A DNA stretch of 64,000 bases, from NCBI RefSeq assembly GCF_042427745.1, contig NZ_JBHMFA010000035.1; one strand, given 5' to 3'. The translations under genes and the position numbers were made by a program. The notes under the pieces are model-generated. The model was given only the letters and a program-made list of their open reading frames with translations, had not been told where the DNA came from and did not search any database. This DNA comes from Algibacter miyuki. Its GTDB lineage: Bacteria > Bacteroidota > Bacteroidia > Flavobacteriales > Flavobacteriaceae. This document shows positions 16,601 to 25,196 of this stretch, one piece after another (the first letter of the stretch is position 1; every line of letters starts with the position of its first letter).

Positions 16601-17026
16601 TGCAGCAGGCACGCCGTTGTTGTCTGTAACTATTCCAGAAACCTTACTCTGAACGGCTTCATTTTCTACAATAAGTATGGTATTATTTTCAATACATTTT
16701 ATACTAAAATCGCCATTTGACAGACTCCTTTCTAAAAGGTTATTAACTTTAACAGTTCCTTTCCTTAGATGAATTTTCGGATAATCTTTAAACATGTTCA
16801 CTTGATAAATAAATGTATAATCGGTTTGATTCATAATAAGATCAAAAATCTGATCCACAGTTATCGTTTTATCGGCGTTAATAGTTATTTTAACGTTCTG
16901 AGACAGCACATTATCTGGTGTAAAGCTAAAAACGGTTGTGCATAATAAGAATATAAATGCTCTCATAATGGTTGTTAATAATTTTTTTCTTAAACAAAAA
17001 AAATCTTTTGTTGGTTTAATTTTCAT
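13682..17026 (-). CDS. SusC/RagA TonB-dependent receptor with STN signalling domain
   Basis: About 1114 residues from the ATG at 17026; an in-frame ATG at 17056 would add ten residues, but MKIKPTKDFF followed by LLTTIMRAFIFLLC is the usual start of this family. Order: signal peptide, STN domain (KITINADKTITVDQIFDLIM), carboxypeptidase-like beta-sandwich (VSGIVTDNNGVPAAGVNV), TonB plug (VGYGSQKKRDLTGSVSTI; ANGVIIVTTKKG) and a beta-barrel ending in NLNL. An STN domain next to FecR and ECF-sigma genes marks a receptor that signals its own induction. It imports an unknown ligand across the outer membrane with SusD. Confidence 0.94.
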   Translation of the reverse strand: MKIKPTKDFFCLRKKLLTTIMRAFIFLLCTTVFSFTPDNVLSQNVKITINADKTITVDQIFDLIMNQTDYTFIYQVNMFKDYPKIHLRKGTVKVNNLLERSLSNGDFSIKCIENNTILIVENEAVQSKVSGIVTDNNGVPAAGVNVLEKGTKNGTFTDFDGKYTIIATKGSVLVFSYVGLKTKEIVVANSLEISVTLETDSESLDAVVLVGYGSQKKRDLTGSVSTINVGEINKSNPISLDNALIGRASGVHVVTASGAPGSEASIRIRGLTSVFGNNEPLYVIDGLPIEIGQGLGNSFYAESSYSQLSPLSSINPQDIESIDILKDASATAIYGSRGANGVIIVTTKKGSYSSVPSISLSGTTSISRFTNDYSMLNSEQFHDVIEQAYGNAGANLPADSSLYPYGTNVNTDWKEETDQGAINTNYYLNANGGSLNGSSLYSLSAGVTDQKGAILGTSFKRNTLRTKLETKLSDKLRVGTNFNYNDSENKGRGNTFYYQTVKYRPDIPIYDENGDYAYDAPSFSFQANPYAKTTYPNSVTNKSIILSLFGEYEITKGLFFKTTYSYRTSDNSSFRYTPSYDPLELAYSRKGTLKQGENTFSSRVLDNTLNFNKKINKHDINSVIGVSHTQNKSEYSNVNATNFPDDEVLITPGAASNVALTTGGTISGLSSSFLRVNYNYSNKYYVTFTGRADKSTKFGPENRWGYFPSGAIAWRISKESFLEDVDFVNDLKFRTSYGKTGSANFSDFQYDTFFAAGSFYNNNNGVVSNTIPNPNIRWETTNQLDVSLDYSLWDRRINGSLGYFNKKTSDQILLRDVILETGGSSQFSNIGDFLNKGFEFQIGIDVISTDKFQWTTDLNITSIKSKVLKLNGGYYNNLIEGESISYFSGYKVAGIFQNQTEIDDLNTNSPNGVYQSANTAPGDFKFADVNGDGYIGDDDNNIIGKAEPDFFGGWSNIIRIGNFEVSALFNFSVGNYLYNTNKTDLLIFDTHTNNYSTGILDAWSPTNTNTDIPRLALRDPNNNSRNSDFFIEDASFFRLKNINVTYKLNPSLLKKLFIQRASLSLSASNIFVITSYSGLDPEVNYNGSNNFRQGYDTASYPPVKTISLGLNLNL

Positions 17027-17075
17027 AAATTTAAATATTGTTAGTGAGTTAAACATTTAATTGATTAATGATTCA

Positions 17076-17131
17076 AAAAAGGGGGATAAAGTGATATTCT
17101 TTGGCTAGTTGAAAACTTTGCTCCCTTTTAT
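17076..17131 (-). terminator. Possible attenuator between fecR and susC
   Basis: On the minus strand AAAAGGGAGCAAAG pairs imperfectly with CTTT-ATCCCCCTTTTTT, leaving a T-tract about 45-50 nt before the susC start. It would end the sigma/fecR transcript ahead of a separately promoted susCD message. Pairing is imperfect, so this is tentative. Confidence 0.4.
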
Positions 17132-17133
17132 TT

Positions 17134-18267
17134 TTAATTTTTCAAGAATATTGTTTTGTTTTCTATGTCATAGGCTTCTATAAAATTTATATTTTGGATT
17201 AATTTCAAAATATCTTCGATATCCTGATTTTTATTTAACACGCCTTTAAAATGGATATCTTCTAGCGACTTGTCTTCAAAAACAATTTCAACATCATACC
17301 ATCTTGATAATGTCTTCATAATGTCTTTTAAGGTTTTATCCTTAAAGCTAAATAGTCCATTTTTCCAAGCAATTTCTGAATACACATCAACCGAGGATAC
17401 ACTTGATTTTTTAGTATCAGTATTTAGGTTAAATTGCTCTCTAGGTTTCAGTACTTTTCTTTGATTTTCAACGCTCACTACTACTTTTCCTTTCACTAAT
17501 GTTGTAGCGATACTGGTTTCATCTTTATAGGCTTTGACGTTAAATTCTGTTCCTAAGACTTGTATTTCTTGTAGATTATGAAGCACTTTAAAATCGGCTC
17601 CATTGTGCTCACTACTATGAGAGACATCAAAATAAGCCTCGCCGTAAACAAGTTCAACTTGACGACTGGCGCCTTCTCTAAAACTTACTGGATATTTAAG
17701 CTGGGTTTCTGAATTTAACCAAACTTGAGTGCCATCGGATAATTTCACGAAATATTGGCCACCTCTTGGTATGGTTAAATAATTGTAGATTATTTCCTTT
17801 GTAGCTACACTAGGTTCTTTATAAACCAATGCTTCACCATCGCTAGATAAATTATCAGAAATGTATTGTTTCCCTTTTTCTAATGAAATCGCAGTACCAT
17901 CTTCTAAAGTTAAAGTAGCCTTATCTGATCCTATTTTTATAGTATTATTAGTAATTACCGGATCAACTACTTCATTAACATTTTCCTTCTTAATTAAAAA
18001 AGTAATAGAAATTAATAACACAATAGATGCTGCTGCAACATACTTTAAATAGTTAGTTTTCTTAACTTCTTTCGGCTTTATCTTCTTTTCTATTGCATTC
18101 CAACCTTTTTCAATATCTATTAATAAGTTATCATCATGATAATTTCCCTGAACTTTCTTAAAATATGCTTTATGAAGTTCGGACTCATTATACCATTCCC
18201 AAAAAATAGTGGCTTCTTCTTCAGAAAGGGTATCATTTAGTTTCTTTAAAATTAATTTGAATTCCAT
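17134..18267 (-). CDS. FecR-family anti-sigma factor
   Basis: A 377-residue protein. Cytoplasmic N-terminal sigma-binding part (1-95), single membrane helix (about 96-113, VAAASIVLLISITFLI), then the periplasmic FecR domain (about 160-290, IPRGGQYFVKLSDGTQVWLNSETQLKYPVSF) and a C-terminal DUF4974 domain (about 300-377) that contacts the receptor's STN domain. It lies between the ECF sigma gene and susC, the classical order for transenvelope signalling, so it should hold the sigma factor until the SusC receptor is loaded. Confidence 0.94.
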   Translation of the reverse strand: MEFKLILKKLNDTLSEEEATIFWEWYNESELHKAYFKKVQGNYHDDNLLIDIEKGWNAIEKKIKPKEVKKTNYLKYVAAASIVLLISITFLIKKENVNEVVDPVITNNTIKIGSDKATLTLEDGTAISLEKGKQYISDNLSSDGEALVYKEPSVATKEIIYNYLTIPRGGQYFVKLSDGTQVWLNSETQLKYPVSFREGASRQVELVYGEAYFDVSHSSEHNGADFKVLHNLQEIQVLGTEFNVKAYKDETSIATTLVKGKVVVSVENQRKVLKPREQFNLNTDTKKSSVSSVDVYSEIAWKNGLFSFKDKTLKDIMKTLSRWYDVEIVFEDKSLEDIHFKGVLNKNQDIEDILKLIQNINFIEAYDIENKTIFLKN

Positions 18268-18394
18268 TTAGTTGTCTTGTATTAGCATGCTTTAACATTA
18301 TGACAACGATTAGGTAACAATGGGTGACAAAAAAATTGCGTTTTTTTTAAAAAAAATTGAAATTACATAAATTTAAATCAAAGAAAGTGGATTT

Positions 18395-18952
18395 TTACTG
18401 ATTTAATTTAAGCAACATAAGGATAACTGTTACCATTTCTGCGATTTTAGATTTAGCTCTTTTTAACTGCGTTTTAACTGTGTTAACTGAAATACCCAAT
18501 TCTTTGGCAATTTCTAAGTACTTATAATTGTGCAAAAATTTAAGTTTAACAATTTGTTGCATTTTTTCTGGAAGCGTATCTACAATTTTTAAGATTTGAT
18601 GGTACACAATGGCTTTATCTTCTTCAGAAGTAGAATTAAAAACATGTTCAGAAATTAAATTGATATTAAAATCCAATAATTCTAAATTATCAGTAATCTT
18701 TATGGACTTTAAGTAGTTAAAGCATCTATTTCTAACCATAGTATAGAGATAGCCCTTTAAAGAAGTTTCAATATTTAATTTATTTGCATGCTCCCATATA
18801 TATATAAAGATTTCTTGAACAATGTCTTCACTGGCATCTTTATCAAAAAGATAACCATTTGCATAAACAACAAATTCTTCATAATGCTTATCAAAAAAGG
18901 TTTTAAAAACCTTTTCGTTTTTTTTACTTATTTCCTCAAGTATAAGGTTCAT
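18395..18952 (-). CDS. ECF RNA polymerase sigma factor
   Basis: A 185-residue sigma-70 family protein with region 2 (about 20-90, DKDASEDIVQEIFIYIWEH and LYTMVRNRCFNYLK) and region 4 (about 125-180, LPEKMQQIVKLKFLHNYKYLEIAKELGISVNTVKTQLKRAK, shown here only in outline). Length and FecR neighbour fit the FecI-like group of Bacteroidota. It should drive susC onward once released by FecR. It has its own promoter-like element upstream (18981-19008). Confidence 0.94.
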   Translation of the reverse strand: MNLILEEISKKNEKVFKTFFDKHYEEFVVYANGYLFDKDASEDIVQEIFIYIWEHANKLNIETSLKGYLYTMVRNRCFNYLKSIKITDNLELLDFNINLISEHVFNSTSEEDKAIVYHQILKIVDTLPEKMQQIVKLKFLHNYKYLEIAKELGISVNTVKTQLKRAKSKIAEMVTVILMLLKLNQ

Positions 18953-18980
18953 TAAATTAGGGAGCTATTATGTGTTTAAA

Positions 18981-19008
18981 CAAATCTATTAAAAAGAAAT
19001 ATAACAAA
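18981..19008 (-). promoter_or_regulatory. Bacteroidota-type promoter of the ECF sigma gene
   Basis: Minus strand TAGATTTG (18981-18988, consensus TAnnTTTG) with TTTG at 19005-19008, spacing 16. The expected start point is about 20 bp before the sigma-factor ATG. Spacing is one base shorter than the usual range. Confidence 0.45.
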
Positions 19009-19123
19009 AATTAATAACTATAAAACATTTGCTAGTTATTCAATTTAAAAGAACTAAAATTGAGATTAAAAAAATTAAATTAACGATTAACTATAACTAA
19101 ATTCTAATATATGCACTTCAAGT

Positions 19124-22100
19124 TTAAGCACTCCAATCACTATACTGACCTTCGGCTTGCTGCATAATTTCTTCTAGAATTTCATTAAGCTTTGCTAAAC
19201 TTACTTTTTTACGCAATTCCTTTTTAACAGCAAGTCTAATAGCTGCTTTGGCATTTTCTTTCTTAGTCCAATCGTATTGAAGATTAGATTTTACCGCTTT
19301 TACCACCGCATGTACAATATCTTGAATGGGGCCTTCTTCTTTTATAATATCTTTTTTTGCTGCCAGAATATCATAAAACGCTAATTCTTCTTCGCTTAGT
19401 CCTAGCTCTTCGGTACGTTTATCTTCATTTTGTAAGTCTTTTGCACGTTCTACCATTTCGGCAATAGTAGCATAACTATCTAATGCATTGGTGTGGTAGC
19501 GTTCTATTACCTTTTCAAGTTCCTCTCTTAAAGATGTGTATTTTTTAATATTTTTATGAAGACGTAATTTGATTTCATCTTTTAAAATATTTTTAATCAA
19601 TTCTATTTTTAAAGCGTGTCCATCTTTTTCATTTTTTGCTCCTAATAAAAAGGTTTCATCTAAAATGGAGATATCTGGTTTTTCTATGCCAGCCATGGCG
19701 AATACATCAACAATATCCTCAGAATCGATACTTTGACTAATCAGTTCTTTAATTCTTTCTTTTTGCTCGCCTCTACTTGATGTTACCGATTTGGCGTTTC
19801 GCAAAGCTTTAGAAACATGTTGCGCAAATAATACATCTACAGCATACGCTTGTATTTCGGTTTGGCTTTTTACAATAGATAACAGACTAGACAATGTTTT
19901 CTCTGCCTTCATGTAATTGTTTGCATCTTCATCGTATTTAATCACATGATTTAATGCTGCTTTTACTAAAAGCACTTTATCAGCATCACGCAAACGTTTC
20001 CAATCGGAATAATCAATAGATTCAGGTATAAAGGCTTTGCATATTTCAACTTGATTGAAAAACAATTCTAAAGCTTGCTCCATATCAATTGTTGGCTTGC
20101 CTTCTCCGCCACTGCCTGTATATTTACTAGTTGCTGTTTTTAAGTTATCGCCAATACCAATATAATCTACAATAACCCCGTTTTTCTTATCTTTTAAAAC
20201 ACGGTTGGTTCTAGTAATGGCTTGCATTAAATTATGACCTTTCATAATTTTATCTACATACATGGTGTGAACACAAGGTGCATCAAAACCTGTCAACCAC
20301 ATGTCTCTAACAATCACGATTTTTAAAGGATCGTCTTCTTTTTTAAATCGTGCTTTTATCCCTTCAGTAGCATCTTTTGTTCTAAAGTGTGGATTCCAAT
20401 CTACTGGATCTTTAGAGATATTTCCTGTCATCACTACGGCGACTTCTGGGCAACCGTCTAAAGCGGTTAGGGCATTATACATTTTTACGCAATTGCGTCT
20501 GCTCATGCAAACCACCATCGCTTTCCCTTTTAAGGTGTTCGTTCGGTTTGTATAATGGTTTAAGATGTCTTTTGCTATTTTATTAACACGATCTTCACTT
20601 CCTGCGGCATCTTCAATAGCGGCCCATTTCAGGTTACTATTATCTTCTTCACCTTCGGTTATTTCATCAACTTCATCATCAATACTTTCATTCCATAAAT
20701 GAAGCTTAGCCAAACGGGGTTCGTAAAAAATATTTACAGTGGCATTATCGGCTACCGCTTGTTTAATATCGTAAGTATGAATTACAGACCCAAATACTTC
20801 TTGTGTATCGGCATCTTTACTATCTATGGGCGTTCCTGTAAAACCTATAAAAGACGCTTTTGGCAACGCTTTACGTAAATTAGAAGCAAAGCCATCTAGC
20901 AAACCATATTGCGTTCTGTGGGCTTCGTCTGCCATAACGATAATGTTTTCGCGATCGGACAAAATAGGATGTTCCAATTCGCCTAAAGCCTCGTCTGTGG
21001 TTTGCTTTAATCTGAACTTTTCAATAGTTGTAAAAATAACACCGCCAGCACCTGCGCTTAATAACTTGCGTAAATCGTTTGTGGTATCGGCATGTTGCAC
21101 ATCGCCAACTAAATCTTTTGCGAGTACAAAGTTTTCATACAGTTGTCGGTCTAAATCACTTCTGTCGACTTGTATAACAATGGTTGGATTTTTTAATTCT
21201 TGAAGACTACGCAAAATACCTGTGTAAATCGCCATAGAAATACTTTTGCCCGAACCTTGGGTATGCCAAATGACACCAATACGACCATCACCAAACGGGC
21301 GTACCGATTTTTTTGCTGCGTCTACCGCAAAATTAACACCGAAAAACTGATGGTATTTGGCTCCTTTTTTTATGAGCTTTCCATTATGATCTTCATGAAA
21401 AATGAAGTTTTTTATATAATTAAGTATTCTATCTTTTGGAAATAAACCGAATAACAAGGTGTGCATTTGGAAATCGTTGTCTTGTACGGTATCTCTACCG
21501 TTAATACTTTTCCAAGCTGCAAACCATTCCATACCCGAACTAAACATACCATGTTGCGCCTCGTTACCATCGCTAATAATAGTTAGAGCATTATACTCAA
21601 ACAACAACGGAATATCTTTTTTATAATGCTGTATTTGGTTGTGTGCTTCTTTTACGTTGGTGTTTTGATCGTACCAGTTTTTCAATTCAAAAACAATTAA
21701 TGGTAAACCGTTAATGTAAATAATAATGTCTGGTCGACGTTTATTTTTTCCTGTAATGCTAAACTGATTCACTGCCCAAAAGCTATTATTTTCTGGGTTT
21801 GTAAAATCTATAGGATACATATGTACTGCTTTTTCTTTACCCGAAGCATCTTCGTAAGCAAACTCAATCCCTTTTGTGAGTTTTAAATGAAAGCTGCGGT
21901 TACGATGCTCTAAATCGGCTCCTGCATTATTGGTAAACTCCGATACTGCTAAGGTTTGAATTTCTTTTGGAATATCTGGATATTGCTGTTGTATAAACTG
22001 AAGCAACCTATCTTTTAATACCACTTCGGTATTATGGTTTTGTGGTAAGGCTGTGCCTAATTGGTGTTTGTAACCTAAATCGGTTAACCAATCTATAGTG

Positions 22101-22129
22101 GCTTGTTCTATGGTTGCTTCTGTTGTCAT
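19124..22129 (-). CDS. hsdR: Type I restriction enzyme, R subunit
   Basis: A 1001-residue motor-nuclease subunit. N-terminal nuclease of PD-(D/E)xK type: RRPDIIIYINGLPLIVFELKN with Asp134, Glu148 and Lys150. Helicase domain with Walker A TQGSGKS (290-296), DEAH box ADEAHRTQYG (about 401) and later motifs GFTGTPID and ITRTNRV. A C-terminal helical region binds the methylase. It cuts unmethylated foreign DNA after ATP-driven translocation, as a complex with HsdM and HsdS. It is the last gene of the leftward hsdM / ATP-binding gene / hsdS / hsdR operon and appears intact. Confidence 0.96.
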   Translation of the reverse strand: MTTEATIEQATIDWLTDLGYKHQLGTALPQNHNTEVVLKDRLLQFIQQQYPDIPKEIQTLAVSEFTNNAGADLEHRNRSFHLKLTKGIEFAYEDASGKEKAVHMYPIDFTNPENNSFWAVNQFSITGKNKRRPDIIIYINGLPLIVFELKNWYDQNTNVKEAHNQIQHYKKDIPLLFEYNALTIISDGNEAQHGMFSSGMEWFAAWKSINGRDTVQDNDFQMHTLLFGLFPKDRILNYIKNFIFHEDHNGKLIKKGAKYHQFFGVNFAVDAAKKSVRPFGDGRIGVIWHTQGSGKSISMAIYTGILRSLQELKNPTIVIQVDRSDLDRQLYENFVLAKDLVGDVQHADTTNDLRKLLSAGAGGVIFTTIEKFRLKQTTDEALGELEHPILSDRENIIVMADEAHRTQYGLLDGFASNLRKALPKASFIGFTGTPIDSKDADTQEVFGSVIHTYDIKQAVADNATVNIFYEPRLAKLHLWNESIDDEVDEITEGEEDNSNLKWAAIEDAAGSEDRVNKIAKDILNHYTNRTNTLKGKAMVVCMSRRNCVKMYNALTALDGCPEVAVVMTGNISKDPVDWNPHFRTKDATEGIKARFKKEDDPLKIVIVRDMWLTGFDAPCVHTMYVDKIMKGHNLMQAITRTNRVLKDKKNGVIVDYIGIGDNLKTATSKYTGSGGEGKPTIDMEQALELFFNQVEICKAFIPESIDYSDWKRLRDADKVLLVKAALNHVIKYDEDANNYMKAEKTLSSLLSIVKSQTEIQAYAVDVLFAQHVSKALRNAKSVTSSRGEQKERIKELISQSIDSEDIVDVFAMAGIEKPDISILDETFLLGAKNEKDGHALKIELIKNILKDEIKLRLHKNIKKYTSLREELEKVIERYHTNALDSYATIAEMVERAKDLQNEDKRTEELGLSEEELAFYDILAAKKDIIKEEGPIQDIVHAVVKAVKSNLQYDWTKKENAKAAIRLAVKKELRKKVSLAKLNEILEEIMQQAEGQYSDWSA

Positions 22130-22163
22130 AATTCATATCCTGTGAAAACAGGAATCTTATTAA

Positions 22164-23360
22164 TTAAACTAGGTGTTCTACTTGTGCTCTAAATTCTTTT
22201 AAACGGACTTCTCCACTTATTAGTTTTGGTAATAGGGTGTCCCGGAGTTTTGTTAGGGATTGGTTTTCTTTTTCATTTGAAAAAATCAATCTAGATAATG
22301 AATAAAATTCAGCTAAAACCTCTTGAATAATTGAATCCTCCTTTGGCATCGCAATACCAATTGATAGTAAATTACTTTTATTCAATTTTGGTTGAACAGC
22401 ACCTGTTAAATACGGATTCATATCCATTTGGGCAATATGACAAATAACCAGTTTATTAATTCCGTTTTGTTTTCCTTCCAAAATATGTGCATGATTATTA
22501 ACCCAAAATTTACCAATAGCACTAAAGCCAATAGGAGTTTTACGTGAGCGCAAATTTTCTCCATCTTCAGATATAATTACATATTCTCCATCAAAAATAA
22601 AATCATCAATATTATCAATTACACCTGATGCCCCATAATATGGATATTCACCTTTTCTTTTACTTCTTTGTCCTGTACTTAAAGGAATCCTTTTGGAATT
22701 TAGTATATACGCCAGATCATCTATTTTCTTTTCTTCCCAACCTTTAGGAATCATCCCCAATTCACTATCTACAAACTCGCCATCTTGAAAAGGGCCAAAA
22801 TCTACAAACCAATGCTTGTACAATGCCATAGCCATGCCTTCTAAGGTTTTGTTTGTGGCTAGGTTGTTTTCTATTTTATCGTCTATTGCTGATAGGATGT
22901 TTGCTATTTGGGTTTGTTCTGGGAGTGGGGGAAATGGAATTTCCCATTGTTTTAAATTGTTCCAATCTGCACGAGGCATTTTTGTTCCTGTACTAGTTTC
23001 TGTTGCTTTATCCGTAAATTCTTGAGTTTTTATAAACTGATGTAAATAACTTTGAGAAACTAAACTTTCATTTTTAGTATTAATTATTAGCATATCCGTT
23101 GAACATATTCCTGAAAACTTAGGTCTATAAACCTTTTTGAAATATGGCCTTATTTTACCATAAAGAATATCTCCTTCAACAAATTTTGATTTATTACTTG
23201 AAACTTCACTTGCATTACCTATTCCATCCAATAAAAAATTTCCTTGTCCGATATGTTCTAAACCTAGATACTTTTCACCATTAAAGTCAGAAGGTTTAAT
23301 TCCTTCTTTTCTTAATTTGGCAATGTCTTCTAGTTTATATGTTTTCCAGTTATTTGGCAT
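22164..23360 (-). CDS. hsdS: Type I restriction specificity subunit
   Basis: A 398-residue protein with two target-recognition domains (about 1-140 and 195-340), each followed by a conserved helical spacer: central IPFPPLPEQTQIANILSAID and C-terminal LTKLRDTLLPKLISGEV. This duplicated layout is diagnostic of HsdS, which chooses the bipartite DNA target. The second spacer is less like the first than usual, but the frame is complete. Starts 180 bp after the preceding AlbA-type gene, with an inverted repeat (23391-23415) just upstream, so expression may be set separately from hsdM. Confidence 0.95.
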   Translation of the reverse strand: MPNNWKTYKLEDIAKLRKEGIKPSDFNGEKYLGLEHIGQGNFLLDGIGNASEVSSNKSKFVEGDILYGKIRPYFKKVYRPKFSGICSTDMLIINTKNESLVSQSYLHQFIKTQEFTDKATETSTGTKMPRADWNNLKQWEIPFPPLPEQTQIANILSAIDDKIENNLATNKTLEGMAMALYKHWFVDFGPFQDGEFVDSELGMIPKGWEEKKIDDLAYILNSKRIPLSTGQRSKRKGEYPYYGASGVIDNIDDFIFDGEYVIISEDGENLRSRKTPIGFSAIGKFWVNNHAHILEGKQNGINKLVICHIAQMDMNPYLTGAVQPKLNKSNLLSIGIAMPKEDSIIQEVLAEFYSLSRLIFSNEKENQSLTKLRDTLLPKLISGEVRLKEFRAQVEHLV

Positions 23361-23390
23361 TAATTTTTTTATTACTTATTCATTCTTTTT

Positions 23391-23415
23391 GTTTGTTCAT
23401 ATCACATGAGCAAAC
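23391..23415. promoter_or_regulatory. Inverted repeat upstream of hsdS
   Basis: GTTTGTTCAT, 5-nt spacer, ATGAGCAAAC: 9 of 10 positions are complementary. It ends 31 bp before the hsdS ATG, a sensible place for an operator. The 180-bp gap around it contains no gene. Confidence 0.4.
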
Positions 23416-23540
23416 TTGTTTTTTTGAACATTAAAAATGGTTTATTTCTATTTTTTATTTAAAAACCTAAAAAGAAATAAAAAGAAAACCCCTTGTAAAC
23501 ACTGTGTTTTAACTATTTTATTTTCGTTTTTATTTTTCAT

Positions 23541-25193
23541 TTATTTTTTTTTAGACAATTTATATGTTCTATTTTTTCTACCTCCTAAAGGAAGTAAACG
23601 CCCCTCTTCTGTGAGTGCATATAAACACTTTTGAATATCGTTTAGTTCTACATCTTTAATATGCTTATGGATTTCTTGTTTAGAACGCTCACCATTATAT
23701 TTTAGATACTCAATAATTAAATGCTTTAACTGTTCTTTATCTATTGTTTTTAAGGTAGGAACGATGTTTAATTTTGATTGTGAAAATAAGGCTGGGTTTA
23801 ATAAATACTCTGTTCCTTTTTTAATACCTCTTGTGGTTAAAATAGACTTTTCTAATAAGCTACCTAACCAACTTCTTAACCGATCTTCTGTAGATAACTG
23901 TAATTTAAAGGATAATTGTGTAGAAAGTATTTTTTTATCAGAAGCCACCAAGCCAAGTACAATATATTCTTTTTGACTTAATTTAAAGTGTTGTGAAATA
24001 TACTCTAAAATCTCTAATGCCTCTTTGTCTACAACACCAGAATATACGGTAACCGCAGTTTTATTAATGGAACTCTCTATTACTGGTAAAGGCTTTATTT
24101 CTCTTACTAGTTTTTCATAAATAAGATCATAACCAGAACCTTCTCCTTCCATTAACCCTAAATCATGAAGTGTTTGTATTAAATGCGGATTACGCCTGTG
24201 TCTTTCATGCAAAATATTATCGGCTGTAATACCTAAAGGCAAACCACCAGGGTTAGTAATTACCATTCTGTCGGGATATACTTCTATAAATATATCTCCA
24301 GAAATGGTATATCGTTTGTGTGCAATGGCATTAATAAGTAATTCTCGAATTACTTCTTTTGGATAATTGCGTAATTGTTTCCTAAAGAGTCCACTAGAAA
24401 TTTCTGTTGAATAATTTAGCTCTATAGCTTCTTTTTCAATTTCGATAAGTAATTCCTTAGGGTTGTGTAAATGAAAGTGCCAGTCCTTTTTTCTTATTTT
24501 CTCTTCAAGGTCATTATAAACAATATACTGAATAGTTAAGGGATAACTTAATCGGGCTCGTTGATTCGCTCTACCTAACCAAATTACACCTAAGTTTGTT
24601 AAAAAGCCTTCTTGATTAATTAATTGATAAAACTCTAAAATTTCCTCGTTAGATTTTTCTTTTATAAAATCTGAAACAAATTTCGAATTTTGAATTTGCT
24701 CTATAAAATAAGTGACTTGATTTATGTCTGCATCCTCTAATCTTATTCTTCCTACAGAGACCAACTCCCACTGAAAAGCACTTTTTTCTGCTGCTAAATT
24801 GGTAAGTTCTTCACCAGAAACAGGCACACAATTATCTGTAACTCGAATAAAAACTTTACCTGTAGAAGTTGTAGCAATTGTACGCGTGGAAGGATGTATC
24901 ATAAATTTAAAATACTCTCCTCCATTTTCGTGAGTAATAATTTCTGGGTTTACAATACCAACAGAATCGGTTAAATCTCTAAGCCTTGATATGGTCTTAT
25001 TTGCTGCTTCTTGCTCAATTTTCTGATCTTTAGGCGGCTCTGATTTGCGATCTTCAATACCAACAATAATTGAACCTCCTTGTGCATTTGCAAAAGAAAC
25101 ACAAGTTTCAGCTAAACTTTTAAGGTCGGACTTAGGTCCAACTACTTTTTTTAAGCTTTTAAAGTCGATATTACTATTTTCTAAAAAATCCAT
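23541..25193 (-). CDS. AlbA_2/Schlafen-type ATP-binding protein inside the restriction operon
   Basis: A 550-residue protein. N-terminal AlbA_2-like domain (about 5-125, ETCVSFANAQGGSIIVGIEDR), a middle region (125-290), an ATPase-like C-terminal half (about 290-390, RELLINAIAHKRYTISGDIFIEVYPDRMVITNPGGLP, quoted only in outline) and a winged-helix tail. The start lies 3 bp after the hsdM stop, so it is co-translated with hsdM. Such genes are often found in type I restriction loci but their task there is not established. The protein may sense nucleic acid or regulate the system. Confidence 0.82.
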   Translation of the reverse strand: MDFLENSNIDFKSLKKVVGPKSDLKSLAETCVSFANAQGGSIIVGIEDRKSEPPKDQKIEQEAANKTISRLRDLTDSVGIVNPEIITHENGGEYFKFMIHPSTRTIATTSTGKVFIRVTDNCVPVSGEELTNLAAEKSAFQWELVSVGRIRLEDADINQVTYFIEQIQNSKFVSDFIKEKSNEEILEFYQLINQEGFLTNLGVIWLGRANQRARLSYPLTIQYIVYNDLEEKIRKKDWHFHLHNPKELLIEIEKEAIELNYSTEISSGLFRKQLRNYPKEVIRELLINAIAHKRYTISGDIFIEVYPDRMVITNPGGLPLGITADNILHERHRRNPHLIQTLHDLGLMEGEGSGYDLIYEKLVREIKPLPVIESSINKTAVTVYSGVVDKEALEILEYISQHFKLSQKEYIVLGLVASDKKILSTQLSFKLQLSTEDRLRSWLGSLLEKSILTTRGIKKGTEYLLNPALFSQSKLNIVPTLKTIDKEQLKHLIIEYLKYNGERSKQEIHKHIKDVELNDIQKCLYALTEEGRLLPLGGRKNRTYKLSKKK

Positions 25194-25196
25194 ATA

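Noticed and set aside
23437..23634. 65-residue plus-strand frame upstream of hsdS
   Set aside because: Phe/Lys-rich low-complexity translation of AT-rich DNA that overlaps the end of a real gene on the other strand.
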